Shown here: piece by piece, positions 1 through 10,596 of the stretch
How positions within the stretch are numbered: the stretch's first letter is position 1
How the letters are laid out: every line of letters begins with the position of its first letter
Notes under the pieces: model-generated
Told to the model about the DNA's origin: nothing
The model's database searches: none
Seen by the model: only the letters and a program-made list of their open reading frames with translations
Program-made: the position numbers and the translations under genes
Assembly: GCF_043290135.1 (NCBI RefSeq)
Contig: NC_134709.1
Location: 68,670,956-68,734,955 of the forward strand
Origin: Rhipicephalus microplus
Lineage: Eukaryota > Arthropoda > Arachnida > Ixodida > Ixodidae
Direction: 5' to 3'
Length of the DNA stretch: 64,000 bases

Positions 1-149
1 CACCATATAAAAATTGGAACATGGTCACCTTCGCTACACCTGCTTCGCATAATGTCGATTATTAAGGTACGTAGGATATGCCAATTTATTTTTAAAAAAA
101 TGGTGTCGGCAACATAAATGGCAAGCTTCTCGACGGTGCCTGTAAGCCA
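1..149 (+). repeat. Dispersed tick repeat fragment, interrupted by gypsy element
   Basis: The phrase 'acatggtcacctt' followed by 'gcttcgcataa', 'gtcgat' and a 'ggtacgt' block recurs at 63840-63910 in the same orientation and at 39945-40020 in reverse. The foldback element at 17.6-20.0 kb carries a related block in both arms. No coding potential is seen. The gypsy element begins just downstream. Confidence 0.5.
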
Positions 150-153
150 ATAT

Positions 154-555
154 TGCCACGTTCCATTTCCCAAGTTTTTGTTATCGTCCCAAAACACCAC
201 ACGATTCTCAGCGCAAACCACGCCTGCAGTTTTCGAGAAGGTTCCGGTCTGTATTAGATCATTTCGATAAGATCACGCCCACTGTGCGAACGGTACAGAT
301 TGTTCTGGAACCTAAGCCACCGCTAGCGATAACGCTAGAACGTTCGACGGCAAGAGTATAAATGCCGACGCGCTTCGCCACTTGTCAGTAGTTGATCGAA
401 GGCCGACGCTCCGTTCGCCGCTGTCAGTCCGAGACTGCTATTTGTGCGAGACTGCTGCTGTAAGTGGACTTTCCTTTTACCGGGCACAGGTTCGCCCAAA
501 TAAAAACTTGAATCCCAACACTAAGTCTCCTGTGTTCGGCCACGACCCCGCGACA
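154..555 (+). repeat. 5' LTR of the gypsy element
   Basis: Begins TG and ends CA; about 97% identical to 7155-7561. It retains a TATAAA box at 357-362. Coding sequence with a gag character starts about 25 bp after its end. The first bases after the LTR (556-575) contain TGGTGGAGG, a possible primer binding site, but I cannot assign a tRNA. Confidence 0.9.
357..362 (+). promoter_or_regulatory. TATA box of the 5' LTR
   Basis: TATAAA inside the 5' LTR, at a place typical of LTR promoters. The matching bases in the 3' LTR (about 7358-7363) read TAGAAA, so only the upstream LTR keeps the box. Confidence 0.5.
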
Positions 556-579
556 TCTGGTGGAGGTGCTGCTTCGTTC

Positions 580-1944
580 ATGTACCGGACGCCTCCGTCA
601 AGCCGTGAACCCAGCCCACGTCGCGGAGAAGACACCGACGCCAACCAGGAGCAGCGAACAAGCCGCCGACAGCAAGGGCTACCACCGGAGTACGGGCTTC
701 TACTAGACAAGGCGCGGAAGACCAAGGCCATGACCGCGACTGCAGCGGCAATGACAACCGCAGCGTCCCAGCCCACGATGGTCATGCATTAATCCAGGGA
801 ACCACCAATTTTCCATGGGTCATCGTTCGAAGACCCGGAGTCCTGGCTAGAAATATACGACCGTGTGGCCGCCCTCAACCACTGGGACCATGACAAAAAG
901 CTGCGTCGTGTGTTCTTCTATTTAGAAGACACCGCAAGGACCTGGCTCGAAAATCGGGAGTCCACGCTCCGAACGTGGGATGTTTTCTGCGGCGCATTCC
1001 TGCAAACGTTCGCGAGCGTCGCTCGCAAAGAGAGGGCCGCTGCTCTACTAGAGACCCGGGTTCCGCTACCAAATAAGAAGGTTGGAATTTTCACAGAGGA
1101 GATGACCCGCCTATTTCGTCACGCTGACCCGGACATGCCTGAGGAGAAGAAAGTTCGTTTCCTCATGCGAGGGGTCAAACAGGAGCTCTTCGCGGGACTA
1201 ATGAGGAATCCACCGAACACCGTCCAAGAATTGGTATCCGAGGCGACCACCATCGAAAAAAACCCTTGACATGCGCACCAGACAGTATAATCGTCGCCTG
1301 ACTCCAGAATGCGCTGCTGCTCAAACCAGTGACCCCGAAAACCTGCGTGAAACGATCCGAGCGATCCTGCGGGAAGAGCTGAGCAAACTGTTGCCTTCGG
1401 CGCACCCTCAAGTGGATTCGATCGCAGACATTGTTAGAGAAGAAGTTCGGCAATCACTTCGAATTCCCCAAACACCGCTGCCCGAGCCAGAAACTATGAG
1501 CTCCGCCGCTGCAGTGCGCCACAACGCTCCTCCCCGTCCACGCCAAAACGCCGCCCCGTCGCACTCCCGTCGCCAAACACCACCGCCGCCGCCACCCCCA
1601 CCGACGACCTACCGTTCACCAGCGGGCCAGCGCAGTGCGCCGAGGAAAACCGACGTTTGGCGCACCTCTGACTACCGCCCACTGTGCTACCACTGCGGCG
1701 AGGCCGGCACACTTACCTCCGTTGCCAGTACCGACAGATGGGACTGCGTGGCTTCGCCGTCGATGCACCACGTCCGCAGCCAGGGGAACGGCCACGTGAC
1801 ATCGCCGACTACCTGACAGGAACTCAATGGACACCCCGACGTCCTCCCCGTTCGCCGTCGCCCAGCCGCCGCATGTCACCGCACCCCCGGCAGTACTCCG
1901 GCCCAACGCGGGGCCGGTCTCCTAGCCCGTATCCGGGAAACTAA
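580..1944 (+). pseudogene. gag: gypsy gag, broken by stops and frameshifts
   Basis: Structural protein of the retrotransposon particle. The stretch 800-1266 encodes a retrotransposon gag (capsid-like) region with the WL-x-motif 'DPESWLEIYDRV' and 'TARTWLENRES'. A proline-rich linker follows, then a CCHC knuckle near 1684-1730 (C-x2-C-x4-H-x4-C). Defects: an in-frame TAA at 790-792; a frame change at the A7 run near 1257-1263; another near 1709 that splits the zinc knuckle between two frames; a TAA at 1942-1944. The start is inferred from the first ATG after the LTR (580). The open frame beyond 1974 leads into the protease region and is cut at 2157-2166 by the LINE. Confidence 0.8.
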
Positions 1945-2166
1945 GGGCAGCAACCGGTGGAGGTGCGGTTGCTGTGCGACGAACTACCGAAGATCCTCCG
2001 ACGACGACGACGCCGCGACGGAGCTTTCTGAACACAATGCCAACCAGGCAAAGCCCTGACGGCGAAAGCTCACTTACCGAAGGTGGCCTGACGACGCAAC
2101 ATGGAAGCAGCGGAACAAGCCGACGCAGCCGTGACGCGACGCCACGCCCTAACTGTAATGCGAGAC

Positions 2167-3589
2167 TGCTGCTGCTGAAAAACATTTATTTACAGATGTT
2201 ATTTACAGGGAGGGTGGGAACGGTCCTTAAGGGGCCGCCCCGTACAAACACTAGGTGGGCTCCCTCTTACGGGAGCCCATTGGCGTTGGCCGCGGCCCGG
2301 GCACGCTCGACCAGGGCCCGTTGGGCCGTCAGGTCAGAGCAGCCGAGCAGGGCTGCCTCCCAGTCCTCCCGCGAAGGGTTGGGTAGTGGGGTAACGTTTG
2401 GGGTTTTTTGGCATGCCCACACCATGTGGAAAATGTCAGAGGAATTTTCCTCACAATGCGGGCACTTCCCCGTGCATGCGGGGTCAAAGTGTTTTATGAT
2501 TGCCGGGCAAAATAGAGTTTTAGTGTAAAGGCGAAGGAGGATTCGCTCCTCCGCCTTCGTGAGGCCCTTACAGGGTTTTGGATAGACGTTATGGCCGGAT
2601 TGATAAAATTGTGTGATCTCCTTAAAGGTGTAGGCAGGATTGGGTTCGAGTTCCGGATCGGTAGGGGACGAGGATGGTGCCCGGAGAGTGAGCGCGCGGG
2701 CAGCGGCATCGGCCGTCTCATTACCATCGAGGCCCGTATGAGCCGGAGCCCATATGATCGTTCGGTGCGCGGGGGCACCTAGGTAGCTGCTGTTCTGCAA
2801 TATTTTATAAGCACGGTACGGAATGTATCCCTGTTCAATATTGCGACAGGCACCCCTTGAGTCGGTGATGATGACCCTCGAGTCCTGATCTGCGGCGGCT
2901 AGTGCGATGGCGATCTCCTCCGCGTGCGTAATGTTATGTGCACGGAATGTAAGTCCGTTTACAACGGTGTTTTGGTGGACGACCGCAGCCGTATACCAAC
3001 CACCGTGGTGCGGGCCGGAGGCGTCCACGTAGAATACCCCGAATTTGTGGCCGTAGTGTCGAGCCAAGGCTTCCGCCCGCGCGAGGCGTCGGCCAGTGTA
3101 GTCGTCTCGGGTCATGTTAGCCGGAAGAGGGCGCACGTGCAAGGAGTATCGCCAAACTTCTGGAATCCGTACGCGCTCTTCCGTGTGTATTGAGTGATTG
3201 ATGTGTAGCCGGGTAAGGAGGCGGCGACCCGACGGTGTTTTAGAGAGTCTAGTATATTGGTTTGTCAAGTGCGCCTCTCTCAGCTCCTTGAAGGTGTTCA
3301 CCATTCCCAAGCCCAAAAGGCGCTGGTTAGAGGTGCTGACAGGAAGGTCGAGGGCGCGCTTGTAGATTTTGCGGAGAATGACTTCGAGTGCATTCTCGTC
3401 GGATTTGCGTAGGTGGAGGTATGGAGCCGAGTACAGGACTCGGCTGGTTACGAATGCATGCGCCAGCCGCAAGGCATCTTTGCATCGTAACCCCCCGCGC
3501 TTGTTGGAAACCCGGCGGACCATCCGGCCCACCTGGTCCCCCACCTTACGCAATTTGGCCAATGTTGTGTCTGCTCTGCGATTTTTGTG
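2167..3589 (-). mobile_element. 5'-truncated LINE inserted antisense into gypsy
   Basis: The insert is flanked by a perfect 10-bp duplication AATGCGAGAC at 2157-2166 and 3590-3599. On the minus strand it starts inside ORF2, downstream of the RT catalytic core, and runs through RNase H and a terminal zinc-knuckle to a short 3' UTR ending in a CAG-like simple tail. The gypsy reading frame is the same (Asn-Ala-Arg) on both sides of the duplication, so the LINE entered an open gypsy frame. Truncation at the 5' end plus TSD is the hallmark of target-primed reverse transcription. Confidence 0.92.
2267..3589 (-). CDS. LINE ORF2 C-terminal part: RT tail, RNase H, zinc knuckle (partial, open)
   Basis: About 440 codons remain open without a stop. 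The RNase H domain keeps its acidic residues: Asp in 'FYVDASG', Glu in 'HAEEIAIALA', Asp in 'IITDSRG', and the terminal motif 'WAPAHTGLDGNETADAAAR'. After it comes a C-x2-C-x8-H-x4-C knuckle (CPHC...HMVWAC). An RNase H domain after RT is typical of the I/R1/LOA/Tad group of LINEs; I do not assign a clade. There is no start codon or promoter of its own, so it is very unlikely to be expressed. Upstream minus-strand codons to about 3637 are antisense gypsy, not LINE. Confidence 0.85.
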   Translation of the reverse strand, partial: HKNRRADTTLAKLRKVGDQVGRMVRRVSNKRGGLRCKDALRLAHAFVTSRVLYSAPYLHLRKSDENALEVILRKIYKRALDLPVSTSNQRLLGLGMVNTFKELREAHLTNQYTRLSKTPSGRRLLTRLHINHSIHTEERVRIPEVWRYSLHVRPLPANMTRDDYTGRRLARAEALARHYGHKFGVFYVDASGPHHGGWYTAAVVHQNTVVNGLTFRAHNITHAEEIAIALAAADQDSRVIITDSRGACRNIEQGYIPYRAYKILQNSSYLGAPAHRTIIWAPAHTGLDGNETADAAARALTLRAPSSSPTDPELEPNPAYTFKEITQFYQSGHNVYPKPCKGLTKAEERILLRLYTKTLFCPAIIKHFDPACTGKCPHCEENSSDIFHMVWACQKTPNVTPLPNPSREDWEAALLGCSDLTAQRALVERARAAANANGLP

Positions 3590-6500
3590 AATGCGAGACG
3601 GCGAACTAGCGACCTCGACGTTCTTATCGACGGCCACAGTATGACCGCTCTCGTCGATACTGGAGCTGACTATTTTGTCATCAGTGGGTCGTTCGCCGCG
3701 AAGCTAAAGAAAGTTAGGACAGCTTGGAAAGGCCCTGAAATCCGCACAGCCGGAGGTCATCTCACAACGCCTGCAGGAATCTGCACAGCGAGAGTCACCA
3801 TTAACGGCCGTATTTATCCTACAGACTGCGTAGTCCTACAGCGTTGCTCGAGAGATGTCATCCTTAGCACGGACTTATTATGCCTCCATGGTGCTGTCAT
3901 CAACCTAAAAACAAAGTCGATAACGTTATCCACAGAAGAAGCACTACCGCCGCGCACGTCGTCAGGACACCATGCCTTGAATGTGCTGGAAGAACAAGTC
4001 ACCATTCCGCCTCGCTCAAGCGTCATTATTTCAGTCAGCGCTCCTAAATCACCTGACTTGGAAGGCGTCATTGAAGGCAGTCAGCATCTGCTGGTCACCC
4101 GAAATATTTGCGTCGCAAGAGGAATTGCAGAGCTGCGGGGAGGCAAAGCAATGGTTATGCTCACAAATTTCAGCAATGAGTACAAACATGTGAACAAAGG
4201 AACAACGGTCGCATACATCGAAGAAATTGTCGAAGCCACCAGTGCTTTCGCTTTCGCCGATTCTGCGGAACCTGCTCAGAGGAACCAAGCCCCTCCCATA
4301 GCTTTCGACGTCAATCCCAGACTTCCGAACGATAAGCAAGAACAGCTCAAGGCCCTGCTCCTGCAATACGAAGATTGCTTTTCGTCGTCATCGAAAATTC
4401 GGCAGACCCCAATCACGAAACATCACATCATAACCGAAGACAATGTCAGACCGTTCCGTCAGAGTCCGTACAGGGTTTCGACGCGAGAACGTGAGGCCAT
4501 GAAGAGACAAGTTGATGAAATGCTGCGGGATGACATTATCCAGCCGTCCAAGAGTCCATGGGCATCCCCCATGGTGTTAGTGAAGAAAAAGGATGGGACC
4601 CTACGTTTCTGCGTCGATTATCGCCGCCTGAACAAAATCACAAGAAAGGACGTGTATCCTCTCTCACGAATAGACGACGCACTTGATCGGCTCCATAATG
4701 CCAAGTACTTTTCGTCAATGGACCTCAAGACTGGCTATTGGCAAATCGAAGTCGACGAAAGAGACCGAGAGAAGACGGCGTTTATAACACCGGACGGCCT
4801 CTTCGAGTTTAAGGTGATGCCCTTCGGCTTTTGCTCAGCGCCTGCGACTTTTCAACGCGTTATGGATACAGTACTGGCAGGATTGAAGTGGCAGACTTGC
4901 CTTGTGTACTTGGACGACGTAGTCGTGTTTTCCTCGAGTTTCGACGAGCATCTTCGGCGCCTTGAAGCTGTACTTTAAGCCATCAAGACTTCCGGACTCA
5001 CACTGAAGCCAGAAAAGTGCAGATTTGCGTATGAGGAGCTCTTGTTTCTGGGGCACGTTATCAGCAAGTCTGGAGTTCGTCCCGATCCACGGAAAACAGC
5101 CGCCATCGCCGACTTCCCACCGCCCACTGACAAGAAAGCCGTGCGCCGATTTCTGGGCCTGTGTGCCTATTATAGGTGGTTTGTGAAAAACTTCGCCCGC
5201 ATCGCCGATCCTCGCACTAACCTTACCAAGGCCGACGTGGAGTTTAAGTGGGAAACGCTGCAGGAACACGCTTTCCAGGAGCTTAAACATCGCCTCCAGA
5301 CGCCTCCGTTACTTGCCCATTTCGACGAATTCGCCGAGACAGAAATACATACTGACGCAAGCAGCGTAGGTCTTGGCGCCGTTCTTGTGCAGAGGGCTGA
5401 CGGACTTGAAAGGGTTATTAGTTACGCCAGCCGATCGCTATCCAAAGCAGAAGCAAATTATTTCACAACAGAAAAGGAGTGCCCCGCCATCATCTGGGCT
5501 ACGTCGAAATTTCGCCCCTGCCTCAACGGCAGGCCCTTCAAAGTTGTGAGCGACCACCACGCATTGTGTTGGCTAGCCACCTTGAAGGACCCTTCAGGTC
5601 ACCTCGCACGGTGGAGCCTGAAACTTCAAGAATATGACATTACTGTAATTTACAAGTCCGGCAAAAAACACTCCAACGCCGACTGTCTCTCTCGTGCGCT
5701 TGTCGACCAACCGCTACCCGACGACCCGGATGACGACTTTTTCTTAGGAACGATAACTACCGACGACTTCGCTGAACGACAGAGGGCCGACCCGAACTTA
5801 AGGCCCTAATAGAATACCTCGAAGGCAGGACCGCCGAAGTCCCGAAGGTATTCAAGCGCGCACTTGCGTCGTTCTTTCTACGAAACGGTCTTCTACAAAA
5901 GAAAAACTTTTCACCGCTTCGAGCTAAGTACCTCCTCGTGGTGCCTTCAGCTCTGCGACCAGAACTCCTGCAGGCTCTGCACGACGATCCGACGACAGGG
6001 CACCTCGGTGTGTCTCGCACGCTCGCGAGGATACAAGAAAGGTACTACTGGCCACGTCTTACCACCGACGTCACTCGTTATGTGAGAACATGCCGGGACT
6101 GTCAGCGACGCAAGACCCCGCCGACAAGGCCAGCGGGACTTCTGCAGCCAATTGATCCACCTTGCCGACCTTTCCAGCAGATTGGTATGGACCTACTGGG
6201 GCCGTTCCCGACGTCGGCTTTCGGAAACAAGTGGATCGTGGTAGCTACCGACTACCTCACCCGCTACGCCGAGACAAAAGCTCTGCCAAAAGGCAGTGTA
6301 TCCGAGGTAGCTAAGTTCTTCGTCGAAAATATCGTCCTACGTCACGGCGCCCCGGAGGTCCTTATCACCGCCAGAGGAACGGCATTCACTGCCGACTTAA
6401 CTCAAGCGATCTTGGCATACAGCCAAACAAACTACCGCCAGACGACAGCGTACCACCCACAGACCAACGGCCTCACCGAGCGGCTTAACAAGACGATCGC

Positions 6501-7026
6501 CGACATGCTGTCAATGTACGTCGATGTCGAACACAAGACGTGGGACGCCATTCTTCCGTATGTGACCTTCGCATACAACACGGCGGTGCAGGAGACGACG
6601 CAGATATCTCCATACAAATTGGTCTACGGAAGGAGCCCGGCAACGACGCTCGATGCCATGTTACCCAACGTCACCGACGAAGGAAACCTCGATGTGAGCG
6701 AATACCTTCAACGCGCCGAAGAAGCCCGACAACTTGCGCGTCTCCGTATCAAGAATCAACAGACGACCGACAGCCACCGTTACAACCTTCGACGACGCTT
6801 CGTGGAATACCAGCCCGGTGAACGTGTTTGGGTGTGGATGCCGATACGCCGACGTGGACTAAGTGAAAAGCTTCTGCGACGGTACTTCGGATCGTACAGG
6901 GTGGTTCGACGTCTCGGCCCACTTGATTACGAGGTTGTCCCCGACGGCATCACGAACTCTCAACGACGCCGATCGTGACCTGAAGTCGTCCATGTCGCGC
7001 GCCTCAAGCCGTTTCATGCGCGTTAA
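3590..7026 (+). pseudogene. pol: gypsy pol: protease, RT, RNase H, integrase; inactivated
   Basis: Copies and integrates the element. Domains in order: retropepsin with active site 'LVDTGAD' (about 3650); RT with 'FCVDYRRLN' and catalytic 'YLDD' (about 4908-4919); RNase H with 'IHTDASSVGLGAVL' (about 5350); integrase zinc region (H..H, 'CRDCQ' near 6093) and DDE core near 6180-6520. Defects: in-frame TAA at 4976-4978; a 1-base frame change near 5803; in-frame TGA at 6976-6978, after which the same frame runs to TAA at 7024-7026. The second integrase aspartate is replaced by alanine ('LITARGTAF', codon 6370-6372), while the glutamate in 'NGLTERLNK' remains. The start given is the first codon after the nested LINE. 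Confidence 0.9.
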
Positions 7027-7142
7027 CAAACTGAACCCGTGTTTTTTGTATTATTGTTGTATCGTAATTTATTCATTGTACTTTCTTGCACTATTATTGT
7101 ACCTTCATCTTTAGTTAAAGCATCGGGACGATGCCTTTTTTC

Positions 7143-7154
7143 AGAGGGGGGCAA
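7143..7154 (+). other. Polypurine tract before the 3' LTR
   Basis: AGAGGGGGGCAA directly abuts the TG of the 3' LTR. This is the expected plus-strand primer site of a gypsy element. Confidence 0.75.
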
Positions 7155-7561
7155 TGCCACGTTCTATTTCCCAAGTTTTTGTTATCGTCCCAAAACACCA
7201 CACGATTCTCAGCGCAAACCGCGCCTGCAGTTTTCGAGAAGGTTCCGGACTGTATTAGATCATTTCGATAAGATCACGCCCACTGTGCGAACGGTACAGA
7301 TTGTTCTGGAACCTAAGCCACCGCTAGCGATAACGCTAGAACATTCGACGGCAAGAGTAGAAATGCCGACGCGCTTCGCCGCTTGTCAGTAGTTGATCGA
7401 AGGCCGACGCTCCGTTCGCCGATGTCAGTCCGAGACTGCTATTTGTGCGAGACTGCTGCTGTAAGTGGACTTTCCTTTTACCGGGCACAGGTTCGTCCAA
7501 ATAAACAGTTGAATCCCAACACAAAGTCTCCTGTGTTCGGCCACGCCACGACCCCGCGACA
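7155..7561 (+). repeat. 3' LTR of the gypsy element
   Basis: Matches 154-555, with a 5-bp insertion near its end (ccacg doubled) and about eleven substitutions, one of which destroys the TATA box. The host flank after it starts ATATAATG, which supplies the second TSD copy. Confidence 0.9.
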
Positions 7562-7830
7562 ATATAATGAAAACCCACAACTTTCCGGATCAAATAGGTG
7601 TATTCCTGCTGATACAGCAGAAGCATAAAACAAAACTGAATTCATTAACTGCCTCGCTCCCAGAAAAGTTATGCGTTCCAATTTCTTTAGAAATGCCGGA
7701 ATGCTCGTGCTTGCTAGAAAATAAAATGAGAACAAAAAAAAATTGGTATAGAGTCTCTTTTCAAAAGCACGCCATATATTTACCGATCGGCCCAATCCTG
7801 AGACGTCACGTCATTTTCGCAGGCACAATG

Positions 7831-7861
7831 CTCCACAACGACTTTTGAAGTCGTTGTGGAG
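7831..7861. repeat. Perfect 14-bp hairpin
   Basis: CTCCACAACGACTT and its exact reverse complement are separated by three bases (TTG). It abuts the end of a LINE 3' fragment, so it may be a by-product of that insertion. The stretch 7566-7830 between the gypsy element and here shows no recognisable feature. Confidence 0.7.
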
Positions 7862-8055
7862 TATGAATGAATGAAAAAAAACGTTATTTCAGTCCTGCAG
7901 GACGCGCTTAGCGCGTAGCGGGCGTCTCCCACGTAGGGACCGACAGGGAGTACCTGGCGGCCGCTTCGTGGGCCTGCTGGACGGCCTATTGCTGGTCGGC
8001 GAGAAGTGAGCTCCTGAGGGACCTCTCCAGCTTGCTTAGTGTCGTGCTGCGAAAT
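7862..8055 (-). mobile_element. 3' end of a LINE (5'-truncated)
   Basis: Read on the minus strand this has a short coding remnant rich in Leu, Ala and Arg ('LERSLRSSLLADQQ'), then an A/T-rich tail of T8 and CATT repeats (GAATGAATG on the plus strand). The pattern suits a LINE terminus. 8056-8280 has no clear feature. Confidence 0.45.
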
Positions 8056-8282
8056 GAAATCATATATAGCACTGAAGGAAGAAGAAAGACAGAAATATTG
8101 CAACACGTGATTTTCAGTGCACTGTATTTTCGTTTACTGCGGCCGTAGTAATCACAATTGCATGAACGTAATACTTCAGCTTTTTTTTTCGAGCGTTCAT
8201 CGTAGATCTGAAAATCGCTGATTGAAGTGTGTTTTGCCTTTTCCAGTGATTGGCAACTGATCTAGCAGAAAAAAATAAACCT

Positions 8283-8692
8283 TGAATCATCATCATCATT
8301 ATCACCACCAGCAGTAGCAGCAGCAGCAGCCTGACTACGTCCCCTGCAGGACAAAGGCCTCTCCCATGTTCCGCCAGTTAACTCGGTCCTGTGCTTGCTA
8401 CTGCCAATTCATACCCGCAAACTTCTTAACCTCATCTGCCCACCTAACCTTCTGCCTCCCCCTAACTCTCTTGCCGTTCTAGTGGCTAAGGTACTCGGCT
8501 GCTGACCCACAGGGCGCGGGTTCAAATCCCGGCTGCGGCGGCTGCATTTCCGGTGGAGGCGGAAATGTTGTAGGCCCGTGTGCTCAGATTTGGGTGCACG
8601 TTAAAGAACCCCAGGTGGTCTAAATTTCCGGAGCCCTCCAATACGGCGTCTCTCACAATCATATAGTGGTTTTGGGACGTTAAACCCCACAT

Positions 8693-8725
<33 letters not shown>

Positions 8726-8800
8726 CTCTCTTGCCGTCTCTGGGAATCCAGTTAGTTACCCTTAATGACCAGCGGTTATCCTGTCTACGCGCTACATGTC
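8283..8800 (-). mobile_element. LINE 3' fragment, split by a Ruka SINE
   Basis: On the plus strand, a GAT/AGC simple repeat (about 8285-8330) is followed by 'cctgcaggacaaaggcctc' and continues past the SINE with 'ctctgggaatccag'. On the minus strand it encodes a remnant including 'VRGRQKVRWADE'-like residues, a pattern recurrent at the end of a tick LINE. The SINE interrupts it with a 14-bp TSD, so this fragment is older than that SINE. Confidence 0.55.
8478..8723 (+). mobile_element. Ruka SINE, TSD AACTCTCTTGCCGT
   Basis: tRNA-derived head with box A-like GGCTAAGGTACTCGG and box B-like GGGTTCAAATCCC, conserved body, and (ATCA)n tail. The 14-bp TSD lies at 8464-8477 and 8724-8737 and is perfect. 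The first ten or so bases of the head are missing. Confidence 0.92.
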
Positions 8801-9480
8801 TACCTGTCTACGTGTCTACCCCTGCCTACCCGCAGGGGCATCTGCGTAAGCAGGCGTTTGGTGTGTAGCGACTCCACGGACACGAGCTAACGGGGGGGGG
8901 GGGGGGAGTGTTCTCACCAGAGAGGGATTGGCCACCCTGGTGCAGTGTCAGACCACTACCTCCCACATGCATACGTCAATTAAATGTTGGATAGCATGTT
9001 ATAGTTAAAATACGTGCAGAATTTACAATACGCGAACTTGATAATGTATGCAATGAGGAAAGTTAGCGAATAACCATACCTTATGCAGCCAGTGCATCAT
9101 TAGGCCATATATCTTACTTTATAAGCAGCCTTCAGTGACCCCAGGGTGCTACGTAACTCTCATTGATAACCTTAGCATCGCTGGCGTCGTCTGGCGGATA
9201 CACACGTGCGGAGGGTTCCCCTTCGAAGGGGAGTCAATGGTTAATAACAGCGCCCACTTCTCTGTCAATGCATTGTATAGGTAGGTGCACATACTAGGCA
9301 CTATAGTACAGAACAGACTTCTCGTACCGACTATTAGGGGACAAGGGGAGGTGCGCCCGCCGTGTTCCCCTCGTGTACACGCCATATATGCTTACAGATA
9401 CGCCTGTACTCCGTTTCATAGGTCAGGTGCAACGCTGTGAAAGATATGCCAGAAGTTTGGTCAGAAACATGTGTGACTTC
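8801..9480. other. No recognisable gene
   Basis: Contains a C/T-rich short-repeat stretch with 'gtctacctgtctac' units (8780-8840) and a 15-base G run near 8894-8908. I see no splice-supported exon or transposon signature. Confidence 0.4.
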
Positions 9481-10295
9481 GCGCGTCACGCAAGGAGGAA
9501 TTTTAGGGGCGAAGCTCCTTAAAGCGGCCCCCGTTCGTCACTTGTCGTAGTACGTAACATGTCTTACGCTTTGACCTGCAAGGTGGTGCCGGTGGGAGAT
9601 TTCTGCTGTGCGTTGTTGAACAATAAAAAAATTCGCAGCGTGCGCGTTAACTAAAAGCCGAATTCTCCTGTCTCTCATTCCCCATTAGTAGCCATTGGCA
9701 TGTACATTGAGACATATGACAAGAAAGGGTTGCTACGTTATACTCGCTGGGCGTAACCTCCTCGGTTTTAAAATTTAAAAAGGTTTAGCGAGCGTTGGGC
9801 CACAGTGCCATGAATACAGTGAACTAGTATATACCATGAACTCGAGGTGGTTAAAGGTCGGAAGTAGACCCGAAGCGCAAGTTGTAAGAAAGTGTGCGTG
9901 TGCTACCTCTCGTTTAGTCCTTGGAATGTCCGCTGGATGGCGGTGCTTCTATATGGGGAATATATGATGAAAAGATGCGAGATGTTGGTACTTGGAAAAT
10001 TGAATATATGGACGGACGGACACGCAGACAGATGCATGGATGGACGCATGAACGGACGCAGGGACGGATGGACGCATGGACGGACGCAGGGGCGGATGCA
10101 TGGACGAACGCAAGGATGGACGCACGAATGGACGTGCGGACGCACGAACAGACGCACAAGCGGACGGGCGGATGGACGGTCACACAGATGGACGCATGGA
10201 CGAACGGAAGCAAGAATGAATTGACGGACGGATGCTTTGCCCCCCTCTCCATCATTCACTCCGTGGATATGCTGCCATTTTTTTCTTTAATCCTT
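9480..10295 (+). repeat. Dispersed element with GGACG/GGATG minisatellite core
   Basis: Unique-looking left part (about 9480-10005), then 10006-10235 made of degenerate 4- to 12-base units of the GGACGCATGGACG type, then a flank ending 'gatatgctgccattttttt'. The whole arrangement recurs inverted at about 62760-63840. The core is open in several frames on both strands because the repeat lacks stop triplets; these frames are not genes. A 5.9-kb LINE is inserted just beyond the right end. Confidence 0.75.
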
Positions 10296-10596
10296 CTTGG
10301 TCTCAAGAGGGCGCGCTGGTCGCCGAAGAGAGCGGACGCGCATCACGTCGGCTCCGTCTTCCAAGAACTATTTGCCAGTGATTTTCGGTCATTGAGCCCA
10401 TGAATTTTACAACAACGCATGCGGAAAGTGACCAGGATTCCACTGACACTAAAATTCAAGGTGGGAAAGGACTTTTTTCCGGATTTGAGAGGTTTTCAAT
10501 CCACGCCCCTTTGGCCCGACGCTGACGAAAGCCGGCCGTCCGACGAGACGCGCTGAGCGTCTCCTCTGACGCAGGAGCTTTCTTCGCCCAAATACA

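Larger units (their letters stand above)
154..7561 (+). mobile_element. Ty3/gypsy LTR retrotransposon, decayed, with nested LINE
   Basis: Complete element bounded by direct LTRs starting TGCCACG and ending GCGACA, flanked by a 4-bp target-site duplication ATAT at 150-153 and 7562-7565. Internal order is gag, zinc knuckle, protease, reverse transcriptase, RNase H, integrase, the standard Ty3/gypsy order. A 1.42-kb antisense LINE sits between the zinc-knuckle region and the protease. Without it the element would be about 6.0 kb, a usual gypsy size. The two LTRs differ at about 11 positions plus a 5-bp indel in some 400 bp, so the insertion is not recent. Several stops, frameshifts and a lost integrase catalytic residue make this copy non-autonomous. 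Confidence 0.93.

Noticed and set aside
9892..10403. Long Arg/Asp/Trp- or Cys/Pro/Val-rich frames on both strands
   Set aside because: They arise from the GGACG minisatellite, which lacks stops in most frames; the inverted copy at 62.8-63.3 kb behaves the same way.
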